64,000 nucleotides of DNA from Vicia villosa (lineage: Eukaryota; Streptophyta; Magnoliopsida; Fabales; Fabaceae): positions 26,027,293 to 26,091,292 of the forward strand of contig NC_081185.1 of assembly GCF_029867415.1 (NCBI RefSeq), given 5' to 3'. Made by a program: the position numbers and the translations under genes. Position 1 is the first letter of the stretch, and every line of letters starts with the position of its first letter. Of this stretch, positions 9,193-18,929 are shown piece after piece. Under the pieces are notes generated by a model. It was not told where the DNA came from. It searched no databases and was given only the letters and a program-made list of their open reading frames with translations.

Positions 9193-12100
9193 ATGACTTC
9201 TCCAAGCTTTGAGTTTCCTGTATTCGAGGCAGAGGAAGAAGAAGACGAAGAAATATCAAAGGAAATTTCACGGTTACTTCAACAAAAGGAAGAGGCCATT
9301 CAGCCATACAATGAGCCTCTAGAGATCATTAACCTTGGTTCCGATGGAAACAGAAAAGAGGTTAAGATTGGAGCTTCGCTCAGTTCAGAGATCAGAGAGA
9401 GTTTGATACAGCTACTCAAAGAATTCTCAGATGTCTTCGCTTGGTCTTATCAAGATATGCCAGGGTTGGATACCAGTATAGTGGAGCATCACTTGCCATT
9501 AAAAGCAGAATGCCCTCCGGTCAAGCAAAAATTGAGAAGAACTCATCCGGAGATGGCCATGAAAATCAAAGAGGAAGTTCAAAAGCAGATCAACGCAGGT
9601 TTCCTCGTCACTTCAGAATACCCTCAGTGGTTAGCCAACATTGTTCCCGTTCCTAAGAAAGACGGAAAAGTCCGCATGTGCGTCGACTACAGAGATTTGA
9701 ACAAAGCTAGCCCTAAGGATGATTTTCCTTTACCACATATTGATATGTTGGTAGACAGTACAGCAAAATCCAAAGTTTTCTCGTTCATGGACGGATTTTC
9801 AGGATATAACCAAATCAAAATGGCACCTGAAGACATGGAAAAAACAGCTTTCATCACCCCCTGGGGCACGTTCTGCTATCGTGTTATGCCTTTTGGACTA
9901 AAGAACGCAGGGGCAACTTATCAAAGAGCCATGACTACGCTTTTCCACGACATGATGCATAAAGAAGTGGAAGTCTATGTGGACGACATGATTGCCAAAT
10001 CAGAAAATGAAGAAGATCACATACAGAATCTGACAAAGTTATTTCAACGCTTACGGAAGTTTCAGCTTCGCCTGAACCCCAACAAGTGCACCTTTGGTGT
10101 CTACTCAGGAAAACTCCTTGGTTTCATTGTCAGCAAACGAGGAATTGAAGTAGATCCAGACAAAGTCAGAGTAATTCAGGAAATGCCTTCACCCAGAACC
10201 GAGAAACAAGTTAGAGGATTTCTTGGACGTCTGAATTACATCTCGAGATTCATATATCTCATGACTGCAACTTGCGCTCCTATTTTCAAACTTCTACGGA
10301 AAAATCAAAGTTGCGTCTGGACAGACGATTGTCAGAAAGCGTTCGACAGCATTAAGGAATATCTGCTCGAACCACCCATCTTGTCTCCTCCAGTGGAAGG
10401 AAGACCTTTGATAATGTACTTAACCGTCTTAGAAGACTCCATGGGTTGTGTCCTTGGACAGCAAGACGAGACAAAGAGAAAAGAGCATGCCATTTACTAC
10501 CTGAGCAAGAAATTCACTGACTGTGAATCCCGCTACTCCATGCTCGAGAAGACATGTTGTGCTTTGGCCTGGGCCGCCAAGCGTCTCCGCCAGTACATGA
10601 TTCGACATACTACTTACTTGATCTCTCATATGGATCCAATCAAGTACATATTTGAGAAGCCTGCTTTAACTGGGAGAATTGCCCGTTGGCAGATGTTGTT
10701 ATCAGAATACGACATTGAGTATCACGCACAGAAAGCCGTGAAAGGAAGCATTCTAGCTGAGCACCTGGCTCACCACCCACTCAATGGTCATGAATCAACC
10801 AGTTTTGACTTTCCGGACGAGGACGTCATGTACCTCAAAATGAAAGATTACGACGAGCCGCTACCAGACGAAGGACCTGAGATAGGATCCCAGTGGGGCT
10901 TAATCTTTGACGGAGCTGTCAATGCTTATGGACGAGGAATTGGGGCAATCATTGTTACACCTCAGGGTACCCACATTCCATTTACTGCCAGATTAACCTT
11001 CAAATGCACAAACAATGAGGCCGAATATGAAGCTTGCATCATGGGTCTCGAAGAAGCCATGGATCTAAGAATCAAACACTTGGATGTATATGGAGATTCT
11101 GCTTTGGTCATCAATCAAATCAAAGGAGAATGGGAAACACGCCAACCAGGGCTAATTCCTTACAAAGACTACGCGAGAAGATTATTACCATTCTTCGACA
11201 GGGTAGATTTTCATCACATTCCTCGTGAAGAAAACAATTTGGCTGATGCATTAGCCACACTCTCTTCCATGATTAGGATAAATCATTGGAATGACATTCC
11301 TCGGATCGATGTTATGCGCCTGGATAGGCCCGCTCATGTGTTCACAGTAGAAGCAATCATCGACGACAAACCGTGGTATCACGACATCAAGAACTTTCTT
11401 CAAAAGCAAGAGTACCCTCTTGGGGCGTCAAAGAAAGATAGAAAGACTTTGAGAAAGTTAGCTTGTAGATTCTTCCTGAATGAAGATGTTCTGTACAAGA
11501 GAAACCTCGACATGGTTCTACTCAGATGCGTTGACAAAAAAGAAGCAGAAATACTCATGAGGGAAATACATGAAGGTTCCTTTGGTACTCACACCAATGG
11601 ACATACCATGACAAGGAAAATACTGAGAGCAGGATATTATTGGCTGACGATGGAGTCAGATTGCTTCCAGTACGCAAAGAGGTGTCACAAATGCCAGATC
11701 TACGCCGATAGGATTCATGTGCCACCATCTCTTCTCAACATACTCTCTTCCCCTTGGCCTTTCTCCATGTGGGGAATCGACATGATTGGAATGATCGAAC
11801 CAAAAGCGTCCAACGGACATCGCTTCATCTTGGTAGCTATAGACTATTTCACCAAATGGGTTGAAGCAGCTTCATATGCAAATGTTACAAGACAAGTTGT
11901 CGTCAGGTTTATCAAGAATCACATCATCTGTCGCTACGGCATTCCTAGCAAGATAATTACTGACAATGGGTCAAATTTGAATAACAAAATGATGAAGGAG
12001 CTTTGTGAAGAATTCAAGATCGAACATCACAACTCATCTCCTTACAGACCAAAGATGAATGGAGCTGTAGAAGCAGCTAACAAAAACATCAAGAAAATCA

Positions 12101-12621
12101 TTCAGAAGATGGTCATCACTTACAAAGATTGGCACGAAATGCTCCCTTATGCTCTTCATGGTTACCGTACATCAGTACGTACTTCGACTGGAGCAACTCC
12201 TTTCTCCCTTGTATATGGCATGGAGGCAGTCCTACCTATAGAGGTTGAGATTCCATCAATGAGAGTTTTGATGGAGGCAAAATTAACAGAAGCCAAGTGG
12301 TGTCAAAGCAGATTCGATGAATTGAACTTAATCGAAGAAAAGCGCATGACAGCTTTATGCCACGGACAGCTATATCAACAAAGAATGAAGAAAGCTTTCG
12401 ACAAAAAGGTTCGACCTCGCACAATCAAAGAAGGCGACCTGGTACTCAAAAGGATTCAATCTTTTCTCACAGATTCGAGAGGGAAATGGACTCCCAATTA
12501 TGACGGCCCCTACGTGGTCAAGAGAGCTTTCTCAGGAGGAGCCTTAATACTCACGACTATGGATGGAGAAGAATTCACCCGTCCTGTGAACGTCGACGCA
12601 GTCAAGAAATACTTCGCCTAA
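9193..12621 (+). CDS. pol: Pol polyprotein of element A: reverse transcriptase, two RNase H domains, integrase
   Basis: This 1142-residue ORF is intact and supplies cDNA synthesis and integration. RT spans about residues 130-330: KKDGKVRMCVDYRDLN, VMPFGLKNA, and the catalytic YVDDM with D264 and D265. A Ty3-type connection/RNase H region follows (about 395-535). A second, archaeal-like RNase H starts at IFDGA (D573) and includes NNEAEYEA, GDSALV and ADALATL. This dual RNase H is typical of the Tat lineage. Integrase begins with an HHCC zinc-binding region (about 795-840, CHKCQ) and has the catalytic triad D863, D924, E960 (spacing 60 and 35), then a GDLVLKR C-terminal motif. There is no frameshift or stop. 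The ATG at 9193 may be internal to a spliced gag-pro-pol reading frame rather than a true start. Confidence 0.95.
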   Translation: MTSPSFEFPVFEAEEEEDEEISKEISRLLQQKEEAIQPYNEPLEIINLGSDGNRKEVKIGASLSSEIRESLIQLLKEFSDVFAWSYQDMPGLDTSIVEHHLPLKAECPPVKQKLRRTHPEMAMKIKEEVQKQINAGFLVTSEYPQWLANIVPVPKKDGKVRMCVDYRDLNKASPKDDFPLPHIDMLVDSTAKSKVFSFMDGFSGYNQIKMAPEDMEKTAFITPWGTFCYRVMPFGLKNAGATYQRAMTTLFHDMMHKEVEVYVDDMIAKSENEEDHIQNLTKLFQRLRKFQLRLNPNKCTFGVYSGKLLGFIVSKRGIEVDPDKVRVIQEMPSPRTEKQVRGFLGRLNYISRFIYLMTATCAPIFKLLRKNQSCVWTDDCQKAFDSIKEYLLEPPILSPPVEGRPLIMYLTVLEDSMGCVLGQQDETKRKEHAIYYLSKKFTDCESRYSMLEKTCCALAWAAKRLRQYMIRHTTYLISHMDPIKYIFEKPALTGRIARWQMLLSEYDIEYHAQKAVKGSILAEHLAHHPLNGHESTSFDFPDEDVMYLKMKDYDEPLPDEGPEIGSQWGLIFDGAVNAYGRGIGAIIVTPQGTHIPFTARLTFKCTNNEAEYEACIMGLEEAMDLRIKHLDVYGDSALVINQIKGEWETRQPGLIPYKDYARRLLPFFDRVDFHHIPREENNLADALATLSSMIRINHWNDIPRIDVMRLDRPAHVFTVEAIIDDKPWYHDIKNFLQKQEYPLGASKKDRKTLRKLACRFFLNEDVLYKRNLDMVLLRCVDKKEAEILMREIHEGSFGTHTNGHTMTRKILRAGYYWLTMESDCFQYAKRCHKCQIYADRIHVPPSLLNILSSPWPFSMWGIDMIGMIEPKASNGHRFILVAIDYFTKWVEAASYANVTRQVVVRFIKNHIICRYGIPSKIITDNGSNLNNKMMKELCEEFKIEHHNSSPYRPKMNGAVEAANKNIKKIIQKMVITYKDWHEMLPYALHGYRTSVRTSTGATPFSLVYGMEAVLPIEVEIPSMRVLMEAKLTEAKWCQSRFDELNLIEEKRMTALCHGQLYQQRMKKAFDKKVRPRTIKEGDLVLKRIQSFLTDSRGKWTPNYDGPYVVKRAFSGGALILTTMDGEEFTRPVNVDAVKKYFA

Positions 12622-12640
12622 ATAATTAAAAGAACAGCTC

Positions 12641-12796
12641 GCTAAGTTGAAAACTCGCAAAGAGCAGCTTAGGCAAAAAAGAGCGTCTCGGTGAATCGAA
12701 AACCCGAAAGGGCGATTCAGGCAAAAGTTAGAGACATAAAAAAAAATAATAAGTAATCAATCCCGGTAAACTTAAAACCCGAAAGGGGTAGTTTAC
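12641..12796 (+). ncRNA. Three tandem covarying stem-loops just downstream of pol
   Basis: Three similar units begin about 20 bases after the pol stop. Unit 1: CTAAGTTG (12642-12649) pairs with CAGCTTAG (12665-12672), with an inner CTC/GAG stem. Unit 2: TGAATCG (12692-12698) pairs with CGATTCA (12713-12719), with inner CCC-GAAA-GGG (12703-12712). Unit 3: GTAAACT (12766-12772) pairs with AGTTTAC (12790-12796), with inner CCC-GAAA-GGG. Each outer stem differs in sequence but stays paired, and each unit is followed by GGCAAAA or CGCAAAA. This suggests a conserved RNA structure. The element-level role (export, translation, packaging or 3' processing) is unknown. Similar units occur in element C at 49826-49905. 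Confidence 0.6.
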
Positions 12797-13920
12797 GCAA
12801 AAATTAGGGATATATGGCAAGTAACTGTGTTCAGGACAAACTTGATCATTCAAAATCCATAGCGGAGTATTCATCAGCAGTAGGTCATCTTCTACGAAGC
12901 ACGAATACAGCACAACTCGGAGTGGAAGGGAAAGATAACGGTCGTCACGTTTCATCGTAGCCCTTTTCCCAAAAATTACCAATTTCCAACTTTGTAAAAA
13001 CTCCATGGAATCAAGCATTTGGCTGATTACCATTCCATATATAATAATTTGAGCCTTGTGCTTTTCCTTTGCAATCTAGTCTTATTCAGTTTCTTGGAAT
13101 GCATTTTAAGTTTAAACAGTCAATTTCTTGAAACAATTGTTTTCATAAAATAAAATGAATTTACTTGCAAAAATAAAGGTGAAATTTCTTTCTAAGGTTT
13201 GCAAACAATAGGAAGAATGCAAACAGTTGCTCCGAGAACGGGGGAGACTCCGGGAACCAAGATTTCCCCATAAGGTCGCTTTGCGAACATCTCTCTATGA
13301 CGGGTCTTTACTTCAATTCATATTACTCACTTCGGACAGCGGACAACTGATAACCGGATATTCCCAACAGAGTTCGAACTACAAGAAGAGGACGTCTTCT
13401 GATCAACAAGAATTCAAGTCGTATCATCAGGATTCTACATCCGCGACAATTCTATTCACTTTCACTTTACATTTTACAATTGTCATAATATTCATGCATA
13501 CATTACATTACAACTGCACAGTCAAATTAGGCTTTTAATCGTGAGAATGCCCAAGTCACGAGGGCATGAACTCAAGTTTCCCCAACAAGTCCTGGAGAAA
13601 CTTTTTCCTTCAAGACAACAATCCATGTAGAGAGATTTCCCCAAGCAAGTCAACAGATGGTAGTCTCCCTCAAAGAGATTAGTTTGTTCACTTTTGGAAT
13701 CCCTCAGCCGAGAATCTCCTGCAGAGCGACATTCGACAGTCTTCTTCAGATAAGATAGTCTGCTTCACATTCCGGAACTCCCTACAGGTTTGGTATTTCC
13801 CCAGCAGGGTCAAGTGATGCCACTTCTTGTCAAAGAAAAATTCAGAATCTTCCAGCAGATCGACAAATGATTCCCCGATAGAATCAGTAAATGGTAGTCT
13901 TCGTCCAGAAGATAGTTCAT
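12797..13920 (+). other. 3' untranslated region of element A, unique part
   Basis: This is non-coding DNA between the post-pol stem-loops and the tandem repeats. Short ORFs (for example 13227-13538) show no family resemblance and no conserved motif. Loosely repeated phrases such as TTCCCC..CAAGTC and (A)ATGGTAGTC from about 13570 onward look like decayed versions of the repeats that follow. Confidence 0.5.
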
Positions 13921-14160
13921 GATCCCCAGCAAAGTCAGCAAATGGCAGTCTCTTTCATCAGAGGACAGTTTGCTCACTTTTTATCACAGCAAAGTCAGCG
14001 AATGGCAGTCTCTTTCATCAGAAGACAGTTTGCTCACTTTCTATCACCGCAAAATCAGCAAATGGCAGTCTCTTTCAGCAGAAGACAGTTTGCTCACTTT
14101 CTTTCGTGACAAAGTCAGCAAATGGCAGTCTCTTTCAGCAGAAGACAGTTTGCTCCCCTA
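13921..14160 (+). repeat. 60-bp tandem repeat, four copies, in 3' UTR of element A
   Basis: Units begin at about 13921, 13981, 14041 and 14101, exactly 60 bp apart. Each contains TCAGC(A/G)AATGGCAGTC and ends with GACAGTTTGCTC. Decayed relatives with the AATGGCAG core continue to about 14360. Tandem repeats in the 3' UTR are a known feature of Ogre-like elements and a proposed source of satellites. Confidence 0.85.
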
Positions 14161-14468
14161 GCAATTGGCAAATGGCAGCCTTTCCCCAAGGAAAGACAGT
14201 TTGTCTGTTAAATACTCAAGAGATCGACAAATGGCAGTTTCTTCAAACAGTTTGTCTGTTTCTGGGATGTTTAACTCCCCACAGAGTCAATGAATGGCAG
14301 TGTTCCTTTTAGGAAAACGGTTCGTTGGTTCCCAAGGCACCAATCGACGAATGGCAGTTTTCACCCCGAAAACAGTTCGTCTGCCTTCAAACAGAGTCAT
14401 TAGCCCCTCAAAAGATCATGAGGCCATATGACATTCTTTCAAAGACGTCAAGTCAAAAGGGAAGATGG

Positions 14469-14775
14469 TGAAGTTTCTTTACAGCCGTCAAATGGCATCT
14501 TATCTCCAAGCGCTGATAAGAAGTTTGACGAGGAAACAAACCTTTGAAGTTTCTCTACAGCCGTCAAATGGCATCTTACCTCCAAGCGCTGATAAGAAGT
14601 TTGACGAGGAAACAAACCCTTGAAGTTTCTTTACTACCGTCAAATGGCATCTTACCTCCAAGCGCTGGTAAGAAGTTTGACGAGGAAACAAACCTTTGAA
14701 GTTTCTCTACAGCCGTCAAATGGCATCTTACCTCCAAGCGCTGGTAAGAAGTTTGATGAGGAAACAGACCTTTGG
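14469..14775 (+). repeat. 76-77-bp tandem repeat, four copies, in 3' UTR of element A
   Basis: Copies start at about 14470, 14547, 14622 and 14698 with GAAGTTTCT. Each includes GTCAAATGGCATCTTA, CCAAGCGCTG(A/G)TAAGAAG and GAGGAAACA. The copies are nearly identical. The core TCAAATGGCA links this repeat to the 60-bp family upstream, so both may descend from one ancestral unit. Confidence 0.85.
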
Positions 14776-15130
14776 AGATTTTCTCTTTATCTGAGATATT
14801 GTCCAAACGCAACTGAGACCAGTTTCGAGATTTGGACATCCGAAACAAGGGGGAAGTTGTTTACCTTTTTCTAAGTATCAGCACTTAGTTAAAGAAGATG
14901 GACTGCGCATCCTACATTGCCATCCATTCACCAGAATCCACATCAAGTATTTCTGCAGGAGTTTGTCTCCTCAATCCCCCGCCAAGTGCGACAACGGGAT
15001 CAAATCATGCAAAGACTATGTCAGTTACAACATCTCAGGAGCGCCCCAAAATTCGGGCATTCTTTGATATTTAAGTCTCTTTTACGCAGGAGAGATCGAG
15101 ATATCAATCTCTCTCCCTCCAGATAAAAGA

Positions 15131-15148
15131 AACTTAAATAGGGGCATC
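15131..15148 (+). promoter_or_regulatory. Polypurine tract region of element A
   Basis: AACTTAAATAGGGGCATC lies immediately before the 3' LTR start (TGTCATACCC at 15149). It is the expected plus-strand priming site, and C has the comparable AACAGGGGCAGC before its own TGTCATACCC. The purine run is short and is interrupted by CATC. Confidence 0.6.
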
Positions 15149-16689
15149 TGTCATACCCTAATTTTTGACCCCCCTGAGATGACATATCTTCAGGATTTTT
15201 TCATCAGGTCAAGACAAGTACCCAGAGTAGTCATTTCTCCATCTGGTATCTAATCGAGGATGCTCAAAGACAAGAAAGCTCAGGCAAAGGATCAATCAAT
15301 ACAAAGACTAATCTCTAATACAATCATGGGGCTCAAAAACTTCACTTTTCTCATCTATGATTGATTAGACATCCAGTCATATGAGTACAGGTTTACTCAA
15401 GTCACCAGACTAGGGTTTTGAGCCTATCAAGGACTAAAATCAGGGATCACTTTTGGGAAACCCTAAAAAGCCCCAGGGAACCATTCAAAGACATCAATCA
15501 TCTTCAAATAACTCATATTACAAGATCCACTGGACATTACACCTCAATTCAAAGTCTACAGTCATTATTTTCACATGGTCGACAAATTAGGGTTTTGACC
15601 TAATTCACCAAGATGGTTGACTTTTAATCAGGGCATGAATCCAAAACTCAAGACATGATTCAAGAATCTCTACTACCTCAATATAATCCATTTATATCAT
15701 TCATTTGAGGAGAAGATCTTGTTTCTACACAAAGGCCCAAAAATTCACTTTGTCAGGAAAAAGTCAACTGTGAAGGATCATCATTGACTTTTAAGGTTTT
15801 TGATCAAAAAATGACTTTCAAAGATCAATATCATCAATATATGGATGTCAAAGTCATTTGGCCAAAGAAATTCAAAGAAATTCATCAAGGAGCGAAAAGT
15901 CGGGAATTAGGGTTTTTGAGGGCATGGTGAGATCTCAAAATTTCACCTACACAACTCAAAAAACTTCCAACATGAAAGTTGTAGATCTTGCAAAATAAAA
16001 CAACATCTTACAAAGGAACTTTTTTCAAAAGATCAACCATTTATGAAGTTTTGGAAATTTTGAAGTTTAGGTCATAAACACTTAGAAATTTTTCTAAGTG
16101 TTTTAACCTAGTTTTCTTCCAACTTTGGCCTCATTTTTCACAAATTTCCCTAAGGATTCTGAAGAAGACATAAACTAATGATTTGAAGTAGATGTTTAGG
16201 GCTTTCCAAATTGTGTTCAACCTTCTCCAAATTCAATTTGAGCTAGGAGTTATGCTTGTTCAAAGTTGGCCTCATGAAGTAAAATTATAGGTCATGTGCA
16301 AATTGGAACTTTGCAATTTTGTGCATTTTGCTTCATGAATGGATGCTACACGACCCATAACACATCTGAAACCATGCCATACATCCATTTTCATCATTGC
16401 ATAAGGATTAGAGAAGATTCCAAAAACAAATGCATGTGATTATGTAATGATTGCATTTTTGAATTTATGACAAATTGGTGATTCATCAAAGGAATCTTCT
16501 CCCAACCAATTGGAGCTCATTTCTGCAGCAATTTGGTCCCCTAAGATCAAGCAAAACCGATGGCTAGGGAGTGGTATCAAAGAACTCATCATTGCACTTG
16601 GGATATTCTTTGAATTTCTTCATGGCTAAGAAACCCAAACTCTCCCATTAAGCAAGCTCACACTCTCACTCAGTACTGAACCAATTGCC

Positions 16690-16699
16690 TATAAATAGA
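16690..16699 (+). promoter_or_regulatory. TATA box of element A LTR
   Basis: TATAAATAGA lies 1.54 kb into the LTR in a good plant core-promoter context, followed by a C/A-rich segment. Transcription would start near 16725, making U3 about 1.57 kb and leaving a very long R-U5. The inverted LTR of B keeps the equivalent TATAAATAA. Confidence 0.6.
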
Positions 16700-17639
16700 G
16701 GCCTCATTCTCATTCAAAAAACACACCAAAGCAACCATATTACTTGCTTTCTCTTTCTCTCCTCTTGTTCATTGTTTTTCAAAGTTCTTTGGCAAGAAGA
16801 TTCGATTTCTTCAAACCAGAGCTTATCTTTGGGAAGTGAGCATTCTAACATCTCAAGGGAGGTCATTTGAGGTGATCCAAGCACCTGGATCACTTCTGTA
16901 AGTAGAGGAACACCATTGTTGCTCTCACTTTGGAGCATTTGCAGTTGGAGGTCCATGGAGTGATTCAGAAGGTTTCAAGCCAAGCCAATCATCCAGACAC
17001 ACTCCTCAGGTCATAGTGGAGCTAACCAGATGGCTGCAGCTCATCTGTAACTCCAAATTCAACAACCTCCATGTTCACTTGAAGCTGAAATCGAGGGAGG
17101 TCCATAGAGCAATTCAGGAGGATTCAAGCTCCAATAAGCATTCAGTTAGCATCATTGAGTCTCAGGGAAGCTATTGAGATCATTCATTCAAGCCCAGGTG
17201 CTCTCAATCATCCTCACGACCTTCAGTTTCAGAGGTAAGTTTCTGAACCTCACCTCTTTAATTTAAGCACTCTTTGTGGTAAAGCTCGATTCTATCTTGT
17301 TCAGCATCATCAGAGGATTGAAAACCCTCTATCATCATCCATTTATCTTTCAGTATAGTCATTTAATTTAATTTTGAAATTTTAGGGTTCTTCACGATTT
17401 CTGGTAAATTAGTTAGATGTAGTTAATGATAGTTCATGTTAGTTACATATTTAGAATCGTGAGTGAATTTAGAGCAAGTTTCATGTTTACATCATTGCAA
17501 ATGGTTGAGAGTTGAGAGAGTTCAGAAATTTGAATTGATGGAGCTTGAGGTTGAAGACGAAGATGGAGGGTGGCGCCATTTTTCAAATCTCTGAGCGAAG
17601 TTTGTTTTATTTTTAATGATAGGCGTGTTATTAACGACT

Positions 17640-17728
17640 GAACAAATTGCCCTAGTGGCCACACATGCGCCCTTAGTATCATCATGCCACAAGTCTGGGG
17701 TTCGAATCCCCCTCGCCCCAGACTTTTT
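17640..17728 (+). other. tRNA-like module 1 in A LTR (A box, B box, T-run)
   Basis: An A-box-like TTGCCCTAGTGGC (17647-17659) is followed by a consensus B box GGTTCGAATCC (17699-17709). The B box lies inside the stem TCTGGGG/CCCCAGA and is followed by TTTTT at 17724-17728. In B the counterpart has a closer A box. No full cloverleaf with a standard anticodon arm was confirmed, so this is a tRNA-derived or tRNA-like relic rather than a called tRNA gene. Confidence 0.5.
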
Positions 17729-17804
17729 GATTCTTTTATTTTTTAAGGATTTACAACTTGTTTTGAAATATGACCAAATGGAGGCAAGTCACTAACACTG
17801 AGCG

Positions 17805-17887
17805 CGCGTTGGCTCAGTGGTGTTGTTTTGGACTGGTGACCTCAAGGGCGTGGGTTCAAACCCTCCAAGGGCCAAAACTTATTTTTT
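17805..17887 (+). other. tRNA-like module 2 in A LTR
   Basis: The A box TGGCTCAGTGG (17810-17820) matches the pol III consensus well. The B-box-like GGTTCAAACCC (17853-17863) follows with 32 bases between the boxes. A run of six T lies at 17882-17887. The module is in the sense orientation of the element and is preserved in B (27415-27468, minus). Confidence 0.5.
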
Positions 17888-18443
17888 AACACTAATTTCT
17901 TTCATTTCTCTTCACAACTTCACATATTTATTTAACCTATCAAAATAAATCATTTTCACTTCATTTTTCACACACTTGTCATTTAACATATCTATTTTGT
18001 GAATAATCAAAAAAATCATAAAAATATTATGTATTTCATGTATTTTTATTAGGTTTAAAATAGTATGTTTTAGGTGTTTTCTTAAATACTTGAATACATA
18101 TTTTTCACTTTGTTTTAAGCTAAATCAATTTGTAAATAATTCTATGACAAAACCCTAATTGTTTAGGTCTTAATTAAGTAAAAATCTTTATTTTTACTTT
18201 AATTAAGTTGACTTTTGTCAATTTTCAAAGCTGTTATCAGTCTCCGATTAAACGGATGATTAAGGTTTTCAAACAACAAAACCTTGTATCATTCAAATCA
18301 TTTCCAACTGTTTTTATCACCAGTACTGTAAAGTACTGGGCCTCTAATAGAGTGTAAGTCCCAAAAACCTTCTCTTCTTAGCTTGTTTTCAAAACTGTAT
18401 TTTCAAAATCTTCTTTCTGTTTTCAAAACATTCTTCTGGTATT

Positions 18444-18929
18444 TGAAGGGCATTATTCCCGGTGAAACTCTTCAGATACCTATGTGACCTTTGTCCATCT
18501 TCACTTCTTCTGTTTTCAAAAACCATTAACTGTTTATCATATATATTCAACTGTTATCAACAAAACAACAAAAATACTGTTGAGGCTCTGTACATACTTC
18601 TTCAATGGCCTCCACTCCATCCAGGTTAGGCTTTACAAGCTTTCAATTTACAGTCTTTATTTAAATTACTGTCAAATATAAACTGTGCATATATTAGTTT
18701 AGAACTGCGTTTGAGTATAAACCTTAGGACAGTTAAACTATATATATATTATAGGAATATGACCTAGGATTGAGAATGTCTTCCCGGTGAAGGCTCTTTC
18801 CTAATTAGAGATCTGTAGTTCAAACCACCAAGATGAATTATTCCCGGTGAAACATCTTGGCAAAAACCTTAGAATCCAAATAATAGGACACATCCATCCA
18901 AAGAGGAATTATTCCCGGTGAAACCTCTT
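18444..18929 (+). other. Four CCCGGTGAA stem-loops in A LTR
   Basis: The near-constant loop ATTCCCGGTGAAA (or CTTCCCGGTGAAG) sits inside different stems: TGAAG/CTTCA (18444-18474), GAG/CTC (18772-18796), CCAAGATG/CATCTTGG (18828-18860) and AAGAGG/CCTCTT (18901-18929). A fifth copy is in the 5' leader (2359-2385, GAGG/CCTC). The stems differ yet pair. Inverted copies occur in B (about 26338-26490 and 26799-26829). Confidence 0.6.

Noticed and set aside
13921..14775. Possible CRISPR-like regularly spaced repeats
   Set aside because: The units are contiguous tandem copies with no unique spacers, in a plant retrotransposon; no cas genes.
14500..14848. Minus-strand repetitive ORFs over 14500-14848
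   Set aside because: They are shadows of the 76-77-bp tandem repeat in A's 3' UTR.
17640..17728. Functional nuclear tRNA gene
   Set aside because: A and B boxes are present, but I could not build a convincing anticodon arm and acceptor stem, and it sits in a repeated LTR. Kept only as tRNA-like.
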